The notes under the pieces are model-generated. The model did not search any database. It saw only the letters and a list, made by a program, of their open reading frames with translations, and had not been told where the DNA came from. The position numbers and the translations under genes were made by a program. From positions 27,192 through 91,191 of the forward strand of contig NZ_JACFYZ010000016.1 of assembly GCF_015712065.1 (NCBI RefSeq): 64,000 nt of DNA. The letters run 5' to 3'. The stretch is from Ectopseudomonas chengduensis. GTDB taxonomy: Bacteria; Pseudomonadota; Gammaproteobacteria; Pseudomonadales; Pseudomonadaceae. Shown piece after piece: positions 26,019 to 34,043 of the stretch; the first letter of the stretch is position 1; the number at the start of each line of letters is the position of its first letter.

Positions 26019-26081
26019 GGGGCTTCCTTTCAGCGAGTTCAGGGTAAGGATAGAACCCCATACGCCTCACGGTCACCCTGG

Positions 26082-26108
26082 AGGGTGGATGACACTCTTT
26101 CATCCACC
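26082..26108. repeat. short palindrome (GGTGGATGA..TCATCCACC)
   Basis: A 9-base perfect inverted repeat with an 8-base loop between the permease stop and the TAXI gene start. No T-tract follows, so it may be a dispersed repeat rather than a terminator. Confidence 0.5.
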
Positions 26109-26129
26109 ATCAGGTTCGCGGTGGATCGA

Positions 26130-27383
26130 TTACGCCAGCGCCTTGTGCCTTGCACGCAGATGACTGCACAGCAGCAGGGCGGCGAGCAGCCCCAAGGCAT
26201 ACAGCGCATCGCTGCCAAGCATCGCCAGTACCGCGGCACAGAGCAGCCCACTGAGCCCGGCCAGCAGGCGCCAGATGCCACTGAGCAGCACCCAGCCGGC
26301 GGTCATGCTCAGCAGGTAGATCAACACGAAGTTGCCGTTGGCGTAGCGGATCAAATCGTCCACCGACAGGTTCAAGGTGGCCGAGAGCATGGCGCACAGC
26401 GCGCAGCTGATCACCACCAGCAGCAAGGCTCTGCCGGGGACGCCCTGGCGGTTGCGCACGGCCAGCCTGGCCGGCAGACGGCCTTCATCGGCCAGGCTCC
26501 AGATCAGCCGGGCGAAGCCCTGGATGTACACGTTCATCGAGGCGAAGCAGGCCAGGTAACCGAGCACCGCTACCAGGACACGGGCGCGCTCGCCCAGCAG
26601 TTGCTCGAACAGACGGGGCAGGGCGGTGGTGTCGCTGTGCACGTCACCGTAAGTGGCAAAGCTCAGCACCGCGACCGAGCAGGCCCAGTACACCAGGCCG
26701 GCCAGCACCACGCCGAGCAACAGCGCCAATGGGAAGTCGCGCTCGGGGTGTTTGAACTCCTCGCCCAGGTGGGTGAAGGCCTCGATGCCGACGAAGCACC
26801 AGAACATCACCCCCAGCGCCGTCGGCAGCAGGTGCCACTGGCCGTCCATTGCCGGCAGCAGCGGTTGGCTGGCGCGCGGCAGATCACCGACCCACCAGAT
26901 CAGCGCCACGCTGGCGACGATGGCTACGGCGATCAGCCCCTGCAGCATGCCCGATGCTTTCGGCGGACGCTGGCCGAGCAGGAGGATGGCGCCCAGCGTG
27001 GCCAGTTCGATGAGCAGCAGGTCGCTGCGATCGAGATCGAACAGCGCCAGCCAGAAACCGCTGGCGATATGCAGCGCAGCGGGCAGACCGACCGGCAACA
27101 CGGCAAGGAACAGCAGGGCGCTGACCCCTTCCATGCGCAGGCCGAAGGCGCGGCCGATCAGGTGCGGCGCGCCGCCAGCGTGAGGGAAGCGCTTGCCCAA
27201 CTGGGCGAAGGTGAACGCCACCGGCAGCACCAGGGCAATCAGGATCATCCATGCCCACAGCGACGCTTCGCCGGCTGCCGTGGCTGCCAGCGCCGGCACC
27301 ACGAAAATGCCGGTGCCGAGCAGCGAGGTGCTGAGCAGGGCGATGCCCTGCAGCAGGCCCAATTCCTTGTTCAATCGACTCAT
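26130..27383 (-). CDS. APC-superfamily amino acid permease/exporter, YjeH-like
   Basis: 417 residues with about 12 predicted membrane helices. The first helix carries STSLLGTGIFVVPALAA, the glycine-rich APC substrate-binding signature, and LGKRFPHAGGAPHLIGRAFG follows helix 2. YjeH of E. coli exports methionine and branched-chain amino acids, and the length and N-terminus fit that group. It is transcribed divergently from an Lrp/AsnC regulator 122 bases away, the usual arrangement for amino acid exporters controlled by their substrate. Confidence 0.83.
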   Translation of the reverse strand: MSRLNKELGLLQGIALLSTSLLGTGIFVVPALAATAAGEASLWAWMILIALVLPVAFTFAQLGKRFPHAGGAPHLIGRAFGLRMEGVSALLFLAVLPVGLPAALHIASGFWLALFDLDRSDLLLIELATLGAILLLGQRPPKASGMLQGLIAVAIVASVALIWWVGDLPRASQPLLPAMDGQWHLLPTALGVMFWCFVGIEAFTHLGEEFKHPERDFPLALLLGVVLAGLVYWACSVAVLSFATYGDVHSDTTALPRLFEQLLGERARVLVAVLGYLACFASMNVYIQGFARLIWSLADEGRLPARLAVRNRQGVPGRALLLVVISCALCAMLSATLNLSVDDLIRYANGNFVLIYLLSMTAGWVLLSGIWRLLAGLSGLLCAAVLAMLGSDALYALGLLAALLLCSHLRARHKALA

Positions 27384-27505
27384 GGGGTATGCTCATCATT
27401 TTCCAGATACCGCCATGGTAGGGCGCCGGCCAGTTGCAGGCTGTCGCCTTTTGCCGACGAAATGGCGGTTTTCACCGTCAATCCGATTGCCGCCCGAGAA
27501 GCCCC

Positions 27506-27925
27506 GTGGACAAGTTCGATCGTCAGATCCTCGCTCTGCTGCGCAGCGATGCGCGCACCTCCGTCAGCCAGATCGCCCGTGAGGTCAACCTGTCACGTTC
27601 GGCGGTCAGCGAGCGGATTCGCTATCTGGAGAACAGCGGGGTGATTCGCGGTTATCACGCGCAGGTGGCCGAGCCGGGTGAGGCGGGCGTGAAGGCCTTT
27701 CTCGAACTCTTCTATCAGGGCCGGCGCTGCGAGGACTACGTCGAGCGCATGCGCGCCCTCCCCGAGGTGCGTCACTGCAGCGGCATCAGTGGCGAAACCG
27801 ATATGCTGGTGCTGGTCGAGGCGCCGAGCATGGCGCGCCTGAGCGAGGTGCGCGGTGCCATCGAGGCGTTCCCCGGCATGCAGAAGGTCAAGACCCATGT
27901 GGTGGTCAAGGACTGGGCGATGTAG
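27506..27925 (+). CDS. Lrp/AsnC-family transcriptional regulator
   Basis: 139 residues: an N-terminal winged helix (VDKFDRQILALLRSDARTSV; REVNLSRSAVSERIRYLENSG) and a C-terminal RAM ligand-binding domain (CSGISGETDMLVLVEAPSMA). Such proteins form octamers and respond to amino acids. GTG 27506 is chosen because translation from it starts exactly at the conserved D-x-x-D-x-x-I motif. Flanked by two APC permeases facing away from and toward it, which are its probable targets. Confidence 0.88.
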   Translation: MDKFDRQILALLRSDARTSVSQIAREVNLSRSAVSERIRYLENSGVIRGYHAQVAEPGEAGVKAFLELFYQGRRCEDYVERMRALPEVRHCSGISGETDMLVLVEAPSMARLSEVRGAIEAFPGMQKVKTHVVVKDWAM

Positions 27926-27931
27926 CGCTGC

Positions 27932-29281
27932 TCACTCGGCGTGTTCGCCCTGCTCGACGGCTTGCGGGCGCTGCAGGGCCAGCAACGGCAGGCCGGCACC
28001 GAGTACCAGCAGACCCAGCAACGCGCCGCTGCCGGCATACAGCGCGCTGGAATACAGCAGGCCCAGGCAGGTTGCGGCGAACAGGATCGGTGTCAGCGGA
28101 TACAGCGGCACGCTGAATGGCCGCCGTACCCAAGGTCGCCTTTGGCGCAGGCGAATCAGCGCCAGCGCGACGAGGAACATGAACAGCCAGAACACTGGCG
28201 CGGTGTAGGCCACCATGGTTTGTACGCCGTTCGCACTCAGGGCGCCGAACAGGATCAGCGGCAGGGTGAGTGCGCACTGCAGCAGCAAGGCGCGCACCGG
28301 GGTGGCACCGCGTTCGTTCCAGCGACCGATGAATGCCAGTTGCGGCACGTCGCGGCCCAGTGCGTAGTAGACCCGCGCACCGTTGAACAGCGTGGCGTTC
28401 AAGGTACTTAGTGCGGTCAGGCAGACGAACACTGCCAGCAGCGCCTCGGCCCTTGGCCCGACGACGATGTTCATCAGGTCCGCCGCCACGGCATCGCTCT
28501 GGCGCAGGCCGTCGAGGCCGAAGATATTGAGAAAGACCAGGTTCGCCAGCAGGTAGATGGCCGTCACCAGTGCCGTGCCGATCAGCAGCACGCGACTCAT
28601 GTTGCGCGCCGGGTTGCGCAGCTCACCGGACAGGTAGGCCGCCTCGTTCCAGCCGCCATAGGTGAGCAACACGAAGACCATACCCATGCCCAGCATCGCC
28701 GCCAGGTTGCCGCCGGCAGGTGCGGCGCTGGCGGTATGCGGCTGCGGTTCGGCCAGCACCAGGCCGGCCAGCACCACCAGCAGCAGGGCCAGCACTGTCA
28801 CGCTGGTGAAGAACAGCTGGGCGCGTCGCGATTCACGCGTGCCCAGCACATTGAGCAGAGTCAGCGCCACCACCACCAGAGCGGCGTGCCAGGCGCTGCC
28901 ATAGTCTCCAAGCGGCAGCAGGCGCTGGGCATAGTCACCGTAGATGAACGCGACCACGGCGATGGCGCCGGTCTGGATCACCGTACCGCGCGCCCAGGCG
29001 AACAGCAGGCCGACCTGCGGGCCCCAGGCCAGGCTCAGATAATGGTATTCGCCGCCCTGGTCCGGATGTGCCGCACCCAGCTCGCCGTAACACAGCGCAC
29101 CGATCAGCATCACCAGACCACCGACCAGCCAAAGGGCCAGGTACAGCTCGGCGCTGCTGGCATGCTGCGCCACCAGCGGCGGCAGGCCGAAAATGCCGAC
29201 GCCGATCACCACGCCGACCAGCATGGCAACGGCATCGATCACCGACAGCCCGGCGCGCTGCGAGGACCCTAGCGATGTCAT
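27932..29281 (-). CDS. APC-superfamily amino acid permease
   Basis: 449 residues with about 12 membrane helices. Helix 1 carries MLVGVVIGVGIFGLPPLVA (APC GVGIF motif) and the chain later has GGEYHYLSLAWGPQVGL and LSTLNATLFNGARVYYALGRD, features of LAT/YfnA-type transporters. Substrate is unknown. Convergent with the Lrp gene (6 bases apart) and directly followed upstream by the exported methyltransferase gene, 3 bases away, which suggests co-transcription with it. Confidence 0.83.
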   Translation of the reverse strand: MTSLGSSQRAGLSVIDAVAMLVGVVIGVGIFGLPPLVAQHASSAELYLALWLVGGLVMLIGALCYGELGAAHPDQGGEYHYLSLAWGPQVGLLFAWARGTVIQTGAIAVVAFIYGDYAQRLLPLGDYGSAWHAALVVVALTLLNVLGTRESRRAQLFFTSVTVLALLLVVLAGLVLAEPQPHTASAAPAGGNLAAMLGMGMVFVLLTYGGWNEAAYLSGELRNPARNMSRVLLIGTALVTAIYLLANLVFLNIFGLDGLRQSDAVAADLMNIVVGPRAEALLAVFVCLTALSTLNATLFNGARVYYALGRDVPQLAFIGRWNERGATPVRALLLQCALTLPLILFGALSANGVQTMVAYTAPVFWLFMFLVALALIRLRQRRPWVRRPFSVPLYPLTPILFAATCLGLLYSSALYAGSGALLGLLVLGAGLPLLALQRPQAVEQGEHAE

Positions 29282-29284
29282 GGC

Positions 29285-30082
29285 TTAGCTCCTGCGCGCG
29301 ACCCAACCCTGCTGTGCACCATCGGCCGGCACCGCCTCGATACGGTCACCGTTGAGCTGGCCGACATACAGCCTGTCGTCGAGGGTGAAGCGCAGCTCGT
29401 TGCCTTTGAGTTGGCCGCTGAGCATGTCGGGTTGACCGTCGACCTTGCCAACCACCTTCTGGAAGCGCTGATCGAGTTCGACCTGATGATTCCGGCCATC
29501 GAGCTCTAGAGTCCACTGACCCGCGACCTTGGCTGGCACGATCCACAGGAACACCGAGCTGCCATTGATCACGTCGCTCTGATCAGGCTCCCAGTCGCCG
29601 AGGTTGAAGGCGTGCGACACCACCCGAGTCCCTGGTTTGAGGGTGTCGAGAATCACCGGGCGCAGGCGCATGTTGACCGTGGAGAGCAGGTACATGGTCA
29701 GCACGTCGGCCTCGGAAATATCCTTCTGGAACAGGTCACCCTGCTCGAACGTGACCTTGTCTGCCACGCCCTCGCGTTCGGCGTTCTCCTGCGCCTCGCT
29801 GATGCGTTCAGGGTCCAGGTCGATGCCGTAGGCCGCTCTGGCACTGTGATCCTGCACGGCGGAGATGGCGATGCGGCCATCGCCCGAGCCCAGGTCGATG
29901 ACATAGTCGTCCGGGCCGATTTCGGCCAGCTGGAGCATATGCGCCACCACAGGCTCTGGTGTGGGCACATAAGGGACGTCGAGTCTGGGCGGTTGGGCCT
30001 GCGCGGGGCCAACCACCAGGCTGGCCAACAAGCCGACGGGGAGGGTGAAGGAGGCGAAGCTACGAACGGATAGAGCGCTCAT
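29285..30082 (-). CDS. exported class I SAM-dependent methyltransferase-like protein
   Basis: 265 residues. A signal peptide (about 1-29, cleavage after AQA) precedes a Rossmann methyltransferase domain with motif I VIDLGSGDGRI (61-71), the acidic end of strand 2 YGIDLDPERI, and FEQGDLFQKDISEADVLTMYLL. A beta-rich domain of about 90 residues follows (VAGQWTLELDGRNHQVELDQ onward). SAM is not expected in the periplasm, so either the leader is a non-cleaved anchor or the protein has another role. It is immediately upstream of the APC permease gene. Confidence 0.75.
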   Translation of the reverse strand: MSALSVRSFASFTLPVGLLASLVVGPAQAQPPRLDVPYVPTPEPVVAHMLQLAEIGPDDYVIDLGSGDGRIAISAVQDHSARAAYGIDLDPERISEAQENAEREGVADKVTFEQGDLFQKDISEADVLTMYLLSTVNMRLRPVILDTLKPGTRVVSHAFNLGDWEPDQSDVINGSSVFLWIVPAKVAGQWTLELDGRNHQVELDQRFQKVVGKVDGQPDMLSGQLKGNELRFTLDDRLYVGQLNGDRIEAVPADGAQQGWVARRS

Positions 30083-30304
30083 CGGGAAAATCTCCTCACG
30101 GGTGGCGATTTTTTTCCGACTGGTGAGCGGGGGCTAGGTTCGTACCGATGTGCAGCAGGATCGTGCAAGAACGCCCTTCAGGCCACTAACCGCAGCGCCT
30201 GCGGCTGTGTAACCGGATGTGATCGGCCGATCCGTTACTGCAGCATTGCCAGCCTGCGGGCGCGCAGGCACTGTAGGCGGGTTTTTCGCTTTGGTCGTTT
30301 TCGC

Positions 30305-31519
30305 ATGCGCATTCTGCACACCTCCGACTGGCATCTGGGCCAGCATTTCATGGGCAAGACCCGTCAGGCCGAGCACCAGGCTTTTTGCGCCTGGCTGCTG
30401 GAGCAGGTGCGTGTGCACGATGTGGACGTGCTGCTGATCGCCGGCGACGTGTTCGACACCGGCGCACCGCCCAGTTACGCCCGCGAGCAGTACTACCGGC
30501 TGGTAGTGGAGCTGCGTGACGCCGGCTGCGCCCTGGTGGTGCTCGGCGGCAACCACGACTCACCGGCCATGCTCGGTGAAAGCCGCAGCCTGCTGGCGCA
30601 ACTGGGGACCCAGGTGGTGCCGAGCGTGGGCGTCGATCTGGCCGAACAGGTACTGGTGCTCAATGATCGCACTGGCCAGCCGGGCGCCATTCTCTGCGCC
30701 ATTCCCTTCATCCGCCCGCGCGACGTGCTGGCCAGCCAGGCGGGGCAGAGCGCGCAGGAGAAACAGCAGTCGTTGCAGCAAGCCATCGCCGAGCATTACC
30801 GGGCACTGTACGAGCTGGCGGCGAGCAAGCGTGACGAGCTGGGCCTGACGCTACCGATCATTGCCACCGGTCACCTCACCACGGTTGGCGCCAGCGCCAG
30901 CGAATCGGTGCGCGAGATCTACGTCGGCAGCCTGGAGGCCTTCCCCACCAGCGCCTTCCCGCCGGCGGACTACATCGCCCTTGGCCATATCCACCGTCCA
31001 CAGAAGGTCGGCGGCCTGGAGCACATCCGCTACAGCGGCTCGCCGATTGCGTTGTCCTTCGACGAGGCACGTCAGCAGAAGGAAGTCCTGCTGCTGACGT
31101 TCGAGGGCGCCACCTTGCAGTCCATCACGCCACTGCCCGTGCCGGTGTTCCAGCCCATGGCCAGCCTGCGCGGCTCGCTCAAGGAACTGGCAGGCTACAT
31201 CACCGAGGTAGCTGTACAGGGCACAGCCGAGCGGCCCGTATGGCTGGAAGTGCAAGTGAGCACTGACGACTACCTGAGCGACCTGCAAAGCCGCATCAAC
31301 GCCCTGTGCGAAGGGCATCCCGTGGAGGTGCTGCGCATCCGCCGCGAACGTGGCAATGCCAGCACCAGCCTGGCCAGCGAAGTACGGGAGACGCTGGACG
31401 AGCTTAGCGTGGAAGACGTCTTCGCGCGCCGCCTGCTGCAAGAGGCATTGGAAGAAGAGGATGCCCTGCGTTTGCAGGGGTTGTATCGGCAGGTGCTGGA
31501 GGCGCTGCCCAAGGCTTAG
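30305..31519 (+). CDS. sbcD: exonuclease subunit SbcD
   Basis: 404 residues, the Mre11-type nuclease of the SbcCD complex, which opens hairpins and processes double-strand ends. Metallophosphoesterase motifs: TSDWHLG (D8, H10), IAGDVFD (D48), GGNHDS (N83, H84), the histidines in ATGHLT and LGHIHRP. In Pseudomonas sbcC normally follows directly; here the next 6.5 kb are an integron and other genes, and sbcC begins at 38091. Cytoplasmic; start ATG gives the canonical MRILHTSDWHLG. Confidence 0.94.
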   Translation: MRILHTSDWHLGQHFMGKTRQAEHQAFCAWLLEQVRVHDVDVLLIAGDVFDTGAPPSYAREQYYRLVVELRDAGCALVVLGGNHDSPAMLGESRSLLAQLGTQVVPSVGVDLAEQVLVLNDRTGQPGAILCAIPFIRPRDVLASQAGQSAQEKQQSLQQAIAEHYRALYELAASKRDELGLTLPIIATGHLTTVGASASESVREIYVGSLEAFPTSAFPPADYIALGHIHRPQKVGGLEHIRYSGSPIALSFDEARQQKEVLLLTFEGATLQSITPLPVPVFQPMASLRGSLKELAGYITEVAVQGTAERPVWLEVQVSTDDYLSDLQSRINALCEGHPVEVLRIRRERGNASTSLASEVRETLDELSVEDVFARRLLQEALEEEDALRLQGLYRQVLEALPKA

Positions 31520-31531
31520 CGGCACAGACCC

Positions 31532-31555
31532 CGTAGCCCGGATGCAATCCGGGGG
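31532..31555. repeat. single arm of the CGTAGCCCGGATGCAATCC repeat
   Basis: The 20 bases CGTAGCCCGGATGCAATCCG are the left arm of a palindrome that is complete at 42073-42134. Only one arm is present here, between sbcD and the integrase stop. Confidence 0.65.
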
Positions 31556-31593
31556 ATGCCCGTCGCGACAACCCGGCCAAGTGCTTGCCGCGC

Positions 31594-32556
31594 TCACCCC
31601 AGCGGGCTGACTACACCGGCAAAGCCCTGTCCCAGCACATGCGTATAAATCTGCGTCGTACGTATATCCGCATGCCCCAGTAGCGTCTGCACTGTGCGGA
31701 TATCGCTCCCCCGGCGCAGTAGCTCGGTGGCGAAACTGTGGCGAAAGGTATGGCAACTGGCAGGCTTGTGCAGGTTGGATTGCCGCACGGCATGTCTGAC
31801 AGCTTTCTGAATGGCACTGACATGAAGGTGATGACGAACGATCTGTCCGTCCTCATCCGTGCAAAGCCCGGTCGACGGGAACAGCCACTGCCACTCGAAT
31901 GAACATCCGGCCTTGGGGTATTTGCGACGTAGCGCAAATGGCAGGCTGACGGGGGCGTGATAAAAACTGTCCCGCTGCTTCCAGGCGCGGAACATTCGCT
32001 CTCTGCGCTCCAGCAGCGGCGTGATCAGGGGCGTTGGAAGAAGTGTCGTTCGGTCTTTGGCGCCTTTGCCGTCGTGAATGGTGATGACCTGCTTATCGAA
32101 ATCCACATCCTTGATACGCAAACGTGCAGTTTCCACCACTCGCAAGCCAGCGCCGTACATCAACGAAGCCAGTAGTTGATGTGGTTGGCCAAGCCTGGCA
32201 ATGAGCGCTGTGGCTTCCTCATGCGTAAGTACACAGGGAATACGTGCCGAGCGTTTTGCGCGCACCACCTCACCCACTTGCCCGAGGGGTTGTTGCAAGA
32301 CCTTGTCGTATAGGAAAACTAGCGCATTGAGTGCCAGATTCTGGGTGGCGGCAGCTACCTGGCGCTCAACTGCTAGCCAGGTGAGAAAAGCATTGACCTC
32401 GGTAGCACCAAGCTCCAGTGGATGGCGCAGTTTATGGAAGCGGATGAAATAGCGAATCCAGTACCAGTAGGACTTTTCTGTGCGGATGCTGTAATGATGC
32501 AAGCGCATCACCGCCCTGAACTGCTCTTGCAGGCGAGGTTTGCTGGAGGTTTCCAT
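31594..32556 (-). CDS. intI: integron integrase IntI
   Basis: 320-residue tyrosine recombinase. Catalytic residues are R139 (GAGLRVVE), H269 and R272 (CHTFRHSFA), H295 (LLGHADIRT) and Y304 (TQIYTHV). The additional domain that distinguishes IntI from other tyrosine recombinases is present at about 207-228 (FALRRKYPKAGCSFEWQWLF), so it is a true integron integrase and appears intact. It recombines single-stranded attC hairpins with attI. AAGGAG sits 4-9 bases before the ATG, and a LexA-like box 15 bases upstream suggests SOS control. Transcribed away from the cassettes, as in most integrons. Confidence 0.95.
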   Translation of the reverse strand: METSSKPRLQEQFRAVMRLHHYSIRTEKSYWYWIRYFIRFHKLRHPLELGATEVNAFLTWLAVERQVAAATQNLALNALVFLYDKVLQQPLGQVGEVVRAKRSARIPCVLTHEEATALIARLGQPHQLLASLMYGAGLRVVETARLRIKDVDFDKQVITIHDGKGAKDRTTLLPTPLITPLLERRERMFRAWKQRDSFYHAPVSLPFALRRKYPKAGCSFEWQWLFPSTGLCTDEDGQIVRHHLHVSAIQKAVRHAVRQSNLHKPASCHTFRHSFATELLRRGSDIRTVQTLLGHADIRTTQIYTHVLGQGFAGVVSPLG

Positions 32557-32570
32557 GGCCGACTCCTTGG

Positions 32571-32586
32571 CTGTGTTTTTGTACAG
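32571..32586 (-). promoter_or_regulatory. LexA-like SOS box upstream of intI
   Basis: CTGTGTTTTTGTACAG fits the CTGT-N8-ACAG consensus exactly and lies 15-30 bases before the intI start codon, where LexA sites regulate other integron integrases. Confidence 0.75.
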
Positions 32587-32702
32587 TAGTAATGGTAGAG
32601 CAAAAAGAGGAAGTCAAGCGAATACGTCCGGATATCAGGAGCTGGTTGGTAATACCATGATTTGAAAAGAATTTTTCAGGGCGGCTATGACGATAGTGCG
32701 GA

Positions 32703-32761
32703 GTTAGATGGAAGGCTCTACTATCGGATTAGTACCGCCTTCCATCTAATCACTGTTAGGT
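32703..32761 (+). other. attI region with two GTTRRRY core sites and a 46-base hairpin
   Basis: GTTAGAT at 32703-32709 and GTTAGGT at 32755-32761 both match the integron core GTTRRRY. Between them is a perfect 13-base inverted repeat TTAGATGGAAGGC (32704-32716) / GCCTTCCATCTAA (32737-32749) with an inner TACTA / TAGTA pair and a 6-base loop. The second core lies at the start of cassette 1, so it is the current attI/cassette boundary. The first could be an older core or part of a 52-base ORF-less insertion. The cassette promoter is expected in this region but was not identified with confidence. Confidence 0.65.
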
Positions 32762-32767
32762 GAAGCC

Positions 32768-33076
32768 ATGCTAAGAATGGCACCAGATTACATGGCACTT
32801 CTCAATTTACAGGAAGAGCTAAATCTAAAACTAAAGAACGCGTATGAATGCGAGATCGCCAAGGGCGAAGAGCATTTAGCTGGCTTCTTGATTTATTATG
32901 TGGAAAACCTAGTTAACGAACTGAATAAAAATAAATGGTCATTTGGCCGCTACGAATACTCGGGTGATAAAAATTTCAGACATAGCGAGCAATGGTGGTC
33001 TGACGGGAACGAACCAGGAAAAGGTATTATCTTGCATTTCATCGGCTTCAGCGTTCAGGTTGAGTCGCTCACCTAA
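32768..33076 (+). CDS. integron cassette 1 protein, unknown
   Basis: 102 residues, soluble, no signal peptide or membrane segment. N-terminal half looks helical (LLNLQEELNLKLKNAYECEI; LAGFLIYYVENLVNELNKN), the rest is aromatic and glycine-rich (GDKNFRHSEQWWSDG, ending ILHFIGFSVQVESLT). I recognise no family. The cassette runs from 32756 to 33140. The start lies 7 bases after the attI core, and the stop is inside the left box of its attC. First position means strongest expression if the usual cassette promoter is active. Confidence 0.75.
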   Translation: MLRMAPDYMALLNLQEELNLKLKNAYECEIAKGEEHLAGFLIYYVENLVNELNKNKWSFGRYEYSGDKNFRHSEQWWSDGNEPGKGIILHFIGFSVQVESLT

Positions 33077-33146
33077 CTAGTGGTTCAAACCGTTCGCTAC
33101 GCTCACTGGGACGGGCTAAAGCCCGCCCCTTAACCAAACGTTAGAG
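33071..33146 (+). other. attC site of cassette 1
   Basis: Left box ACCTAAC (fits RYYYAAC) and right core GTTAGAG, 76 bases. The interior carries the imperfect palindrome GACGGGCTAAAGCCCGCCCC shared with the attC sites of cassettes 2-4. Confidence 0.85.
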
Positions 33147-33152
33147 GCAACA

Positions 33153-33440
33153 ATGAGTTTTCGCGGCTTCATCCACGAAATCTGGCTATGCCCGAGTGAC
33201 GATGGGGAGTTACTTTCATCATGTATTCCCTTTGGGCCCGCAGGTAGTTCCGCACGCGAGCTAAATGAACCTGACAGCGTCTGTATCTGGCTATTCTTTG
33301 CAAACTCTCATTTCGAAGCTATGCAGATTTACTATCAGTTCAATGACTTAGGCGAATACACGACATCGGAGCAACAAGATCATCAGCCGTATCCTGAGTC
33401 TTGGTACATTGAACAACAAAATTACTTGTGCGGCCTCTAA
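33153..33440 (+). CDS. integron cassette 2 protein, unknown
   Basis: 95 residues, soluble and acidic, rich in aromatic residues (VCIWLFFANSHFEAMQIYYQF; PYPESWYIEQQNYLCGL). The layout, with a strand-helix segment SHFEAMQIYYQFNDLGEYTT, resembles small cassette proteins I have seen in other integrons, but I cannot name a family. Cassette limits are 33141-33504. ATG lies 12 bases after the recombination point and the stop overlaps the attC left box. Confidence 0.75.
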   Translation: MSFRGFIHEIWLCPSDDGELLSSCIPFGPAGSSARELNEPDSVCIWLFFANSHFEAMQIYYQFNDLGEYTTSEQQDHQPYPESWYIEQQNYLCGL

Positions 33441-33510
33441 CTAGTGGTTCAAATCGTTCGCTGCGCTCACTGGGACGGGCTAAAGCCCGCCCCTTAACCA
33501 AACGTTAGAA
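33435..33510 (+). other. attC site of cassette 2
   Basis: Left box CTCTAAC, right core GTTAGAA, 76 bases. Nearly identical in sequence to the attC of cassette 1. Confidence 0.85.
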
Positions 33511-33528
33511 GCCAAGGAGGGATCACAA

Positions 33529-33963
33529 TTGTCTAACGATCGCTCTATACGATGGCAGGCGCAGACCATAGGCCAGCTTTCTACGGCTCTATCTTTATTT
33601 TCTGGCTTATCCGTAGCGGGGTTAGGCTTTTTATTTTCTTTAGTCCGCGAGTCATCATTTAATCCTTCTGGCTTATTCGCGGCGCTATTTATAATTGCAC
33701 TGCTATCCTTTCTAATCGCGTCACTTGCTGGCTCTGCCGCGGTAATAACACGCCTTCTCGATTTCAGGCTAACCGCTCAAAAAACACGAAAAACAACTGA
33801 GGAGCCACTAACATTATTTTGCACTGACGCCTCAGGTTACGGCAGAGCTACATGGAGGTTATTCTGGGTACTTATAATATTTTTCGTTATTGGCATATTG
33901 TTAAGCAGCATTGTTTTGAGCAGTATTTATTTGTGCCGCACTTTCAGTGCAATTGGCTTCTAA
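33529..33963 (+). CDS. integron cassette 3 membrane protein, unknown
   Basis: 144 residues with three clear transmembrane stretches (about 18-38 ALSLFSGLSVAGLGFLFSLV, 48-70 LFAALFIIALLSFLIASLAG, and 111-134 LFWVLIIFFVIGILLSSIVL). A cytoplasmic or periplasmic loop of about 35 polar residues (LDFRLTAQKTRKTTEEP) joins helices 2 and 3. No known family. Start is TTG 33529, supported by GGAGG 8 bases upstream; no in-frame ATG occurs nearby. Cassette limits 33505-34028. Confidence 0.72.
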   Translation: MSNDRSIRWQAQTIGQLSTALSLFSGLSVAGLGFLFSLVRESSFNPSGLFAALFIIALLSFLIASLAGSAAVITRLLDFRLTAQKTRKTTEEPLTLFCTDASGYGRATWRLFWVLIIFFVIGILLSSIVLSSIYLCRTFSAIGF

Positions 33964-34034
33964 CTAGTGGTTCAAGCCGTTCGCTTCGCTCACTCGGGAC
34001 GGGCTAAAGCCCGCTCCTTAACCAAACGTTAGAG
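33958..34034 (+). other. attC site of cassette 3
   Basis: Left box TTCTAAC and right core GTTAGAG, 77 bases. Same family as cassettes 1 and 2 with a few substitutions. Confidence 0.85.
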
Positions 34035-34043
34035 GTCATTCTA

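Noticed and set aside
25506..27644. 712-codon plus-strand open frame over the TAXI and YjeH-like genes
   Set aside because: Shadow of two well-supported minus-strand genes; composition is Gln/His/Ala-rich and non-protein-like.
31594..32556. Integrase as a phage or class 1 mobile-integron integrase
   Set aside because: It carries the IntI-specific insert at about 207-228, is followed by cassettes with similar attC sites, and has no qacE/sul1 or transposon genes nearby.
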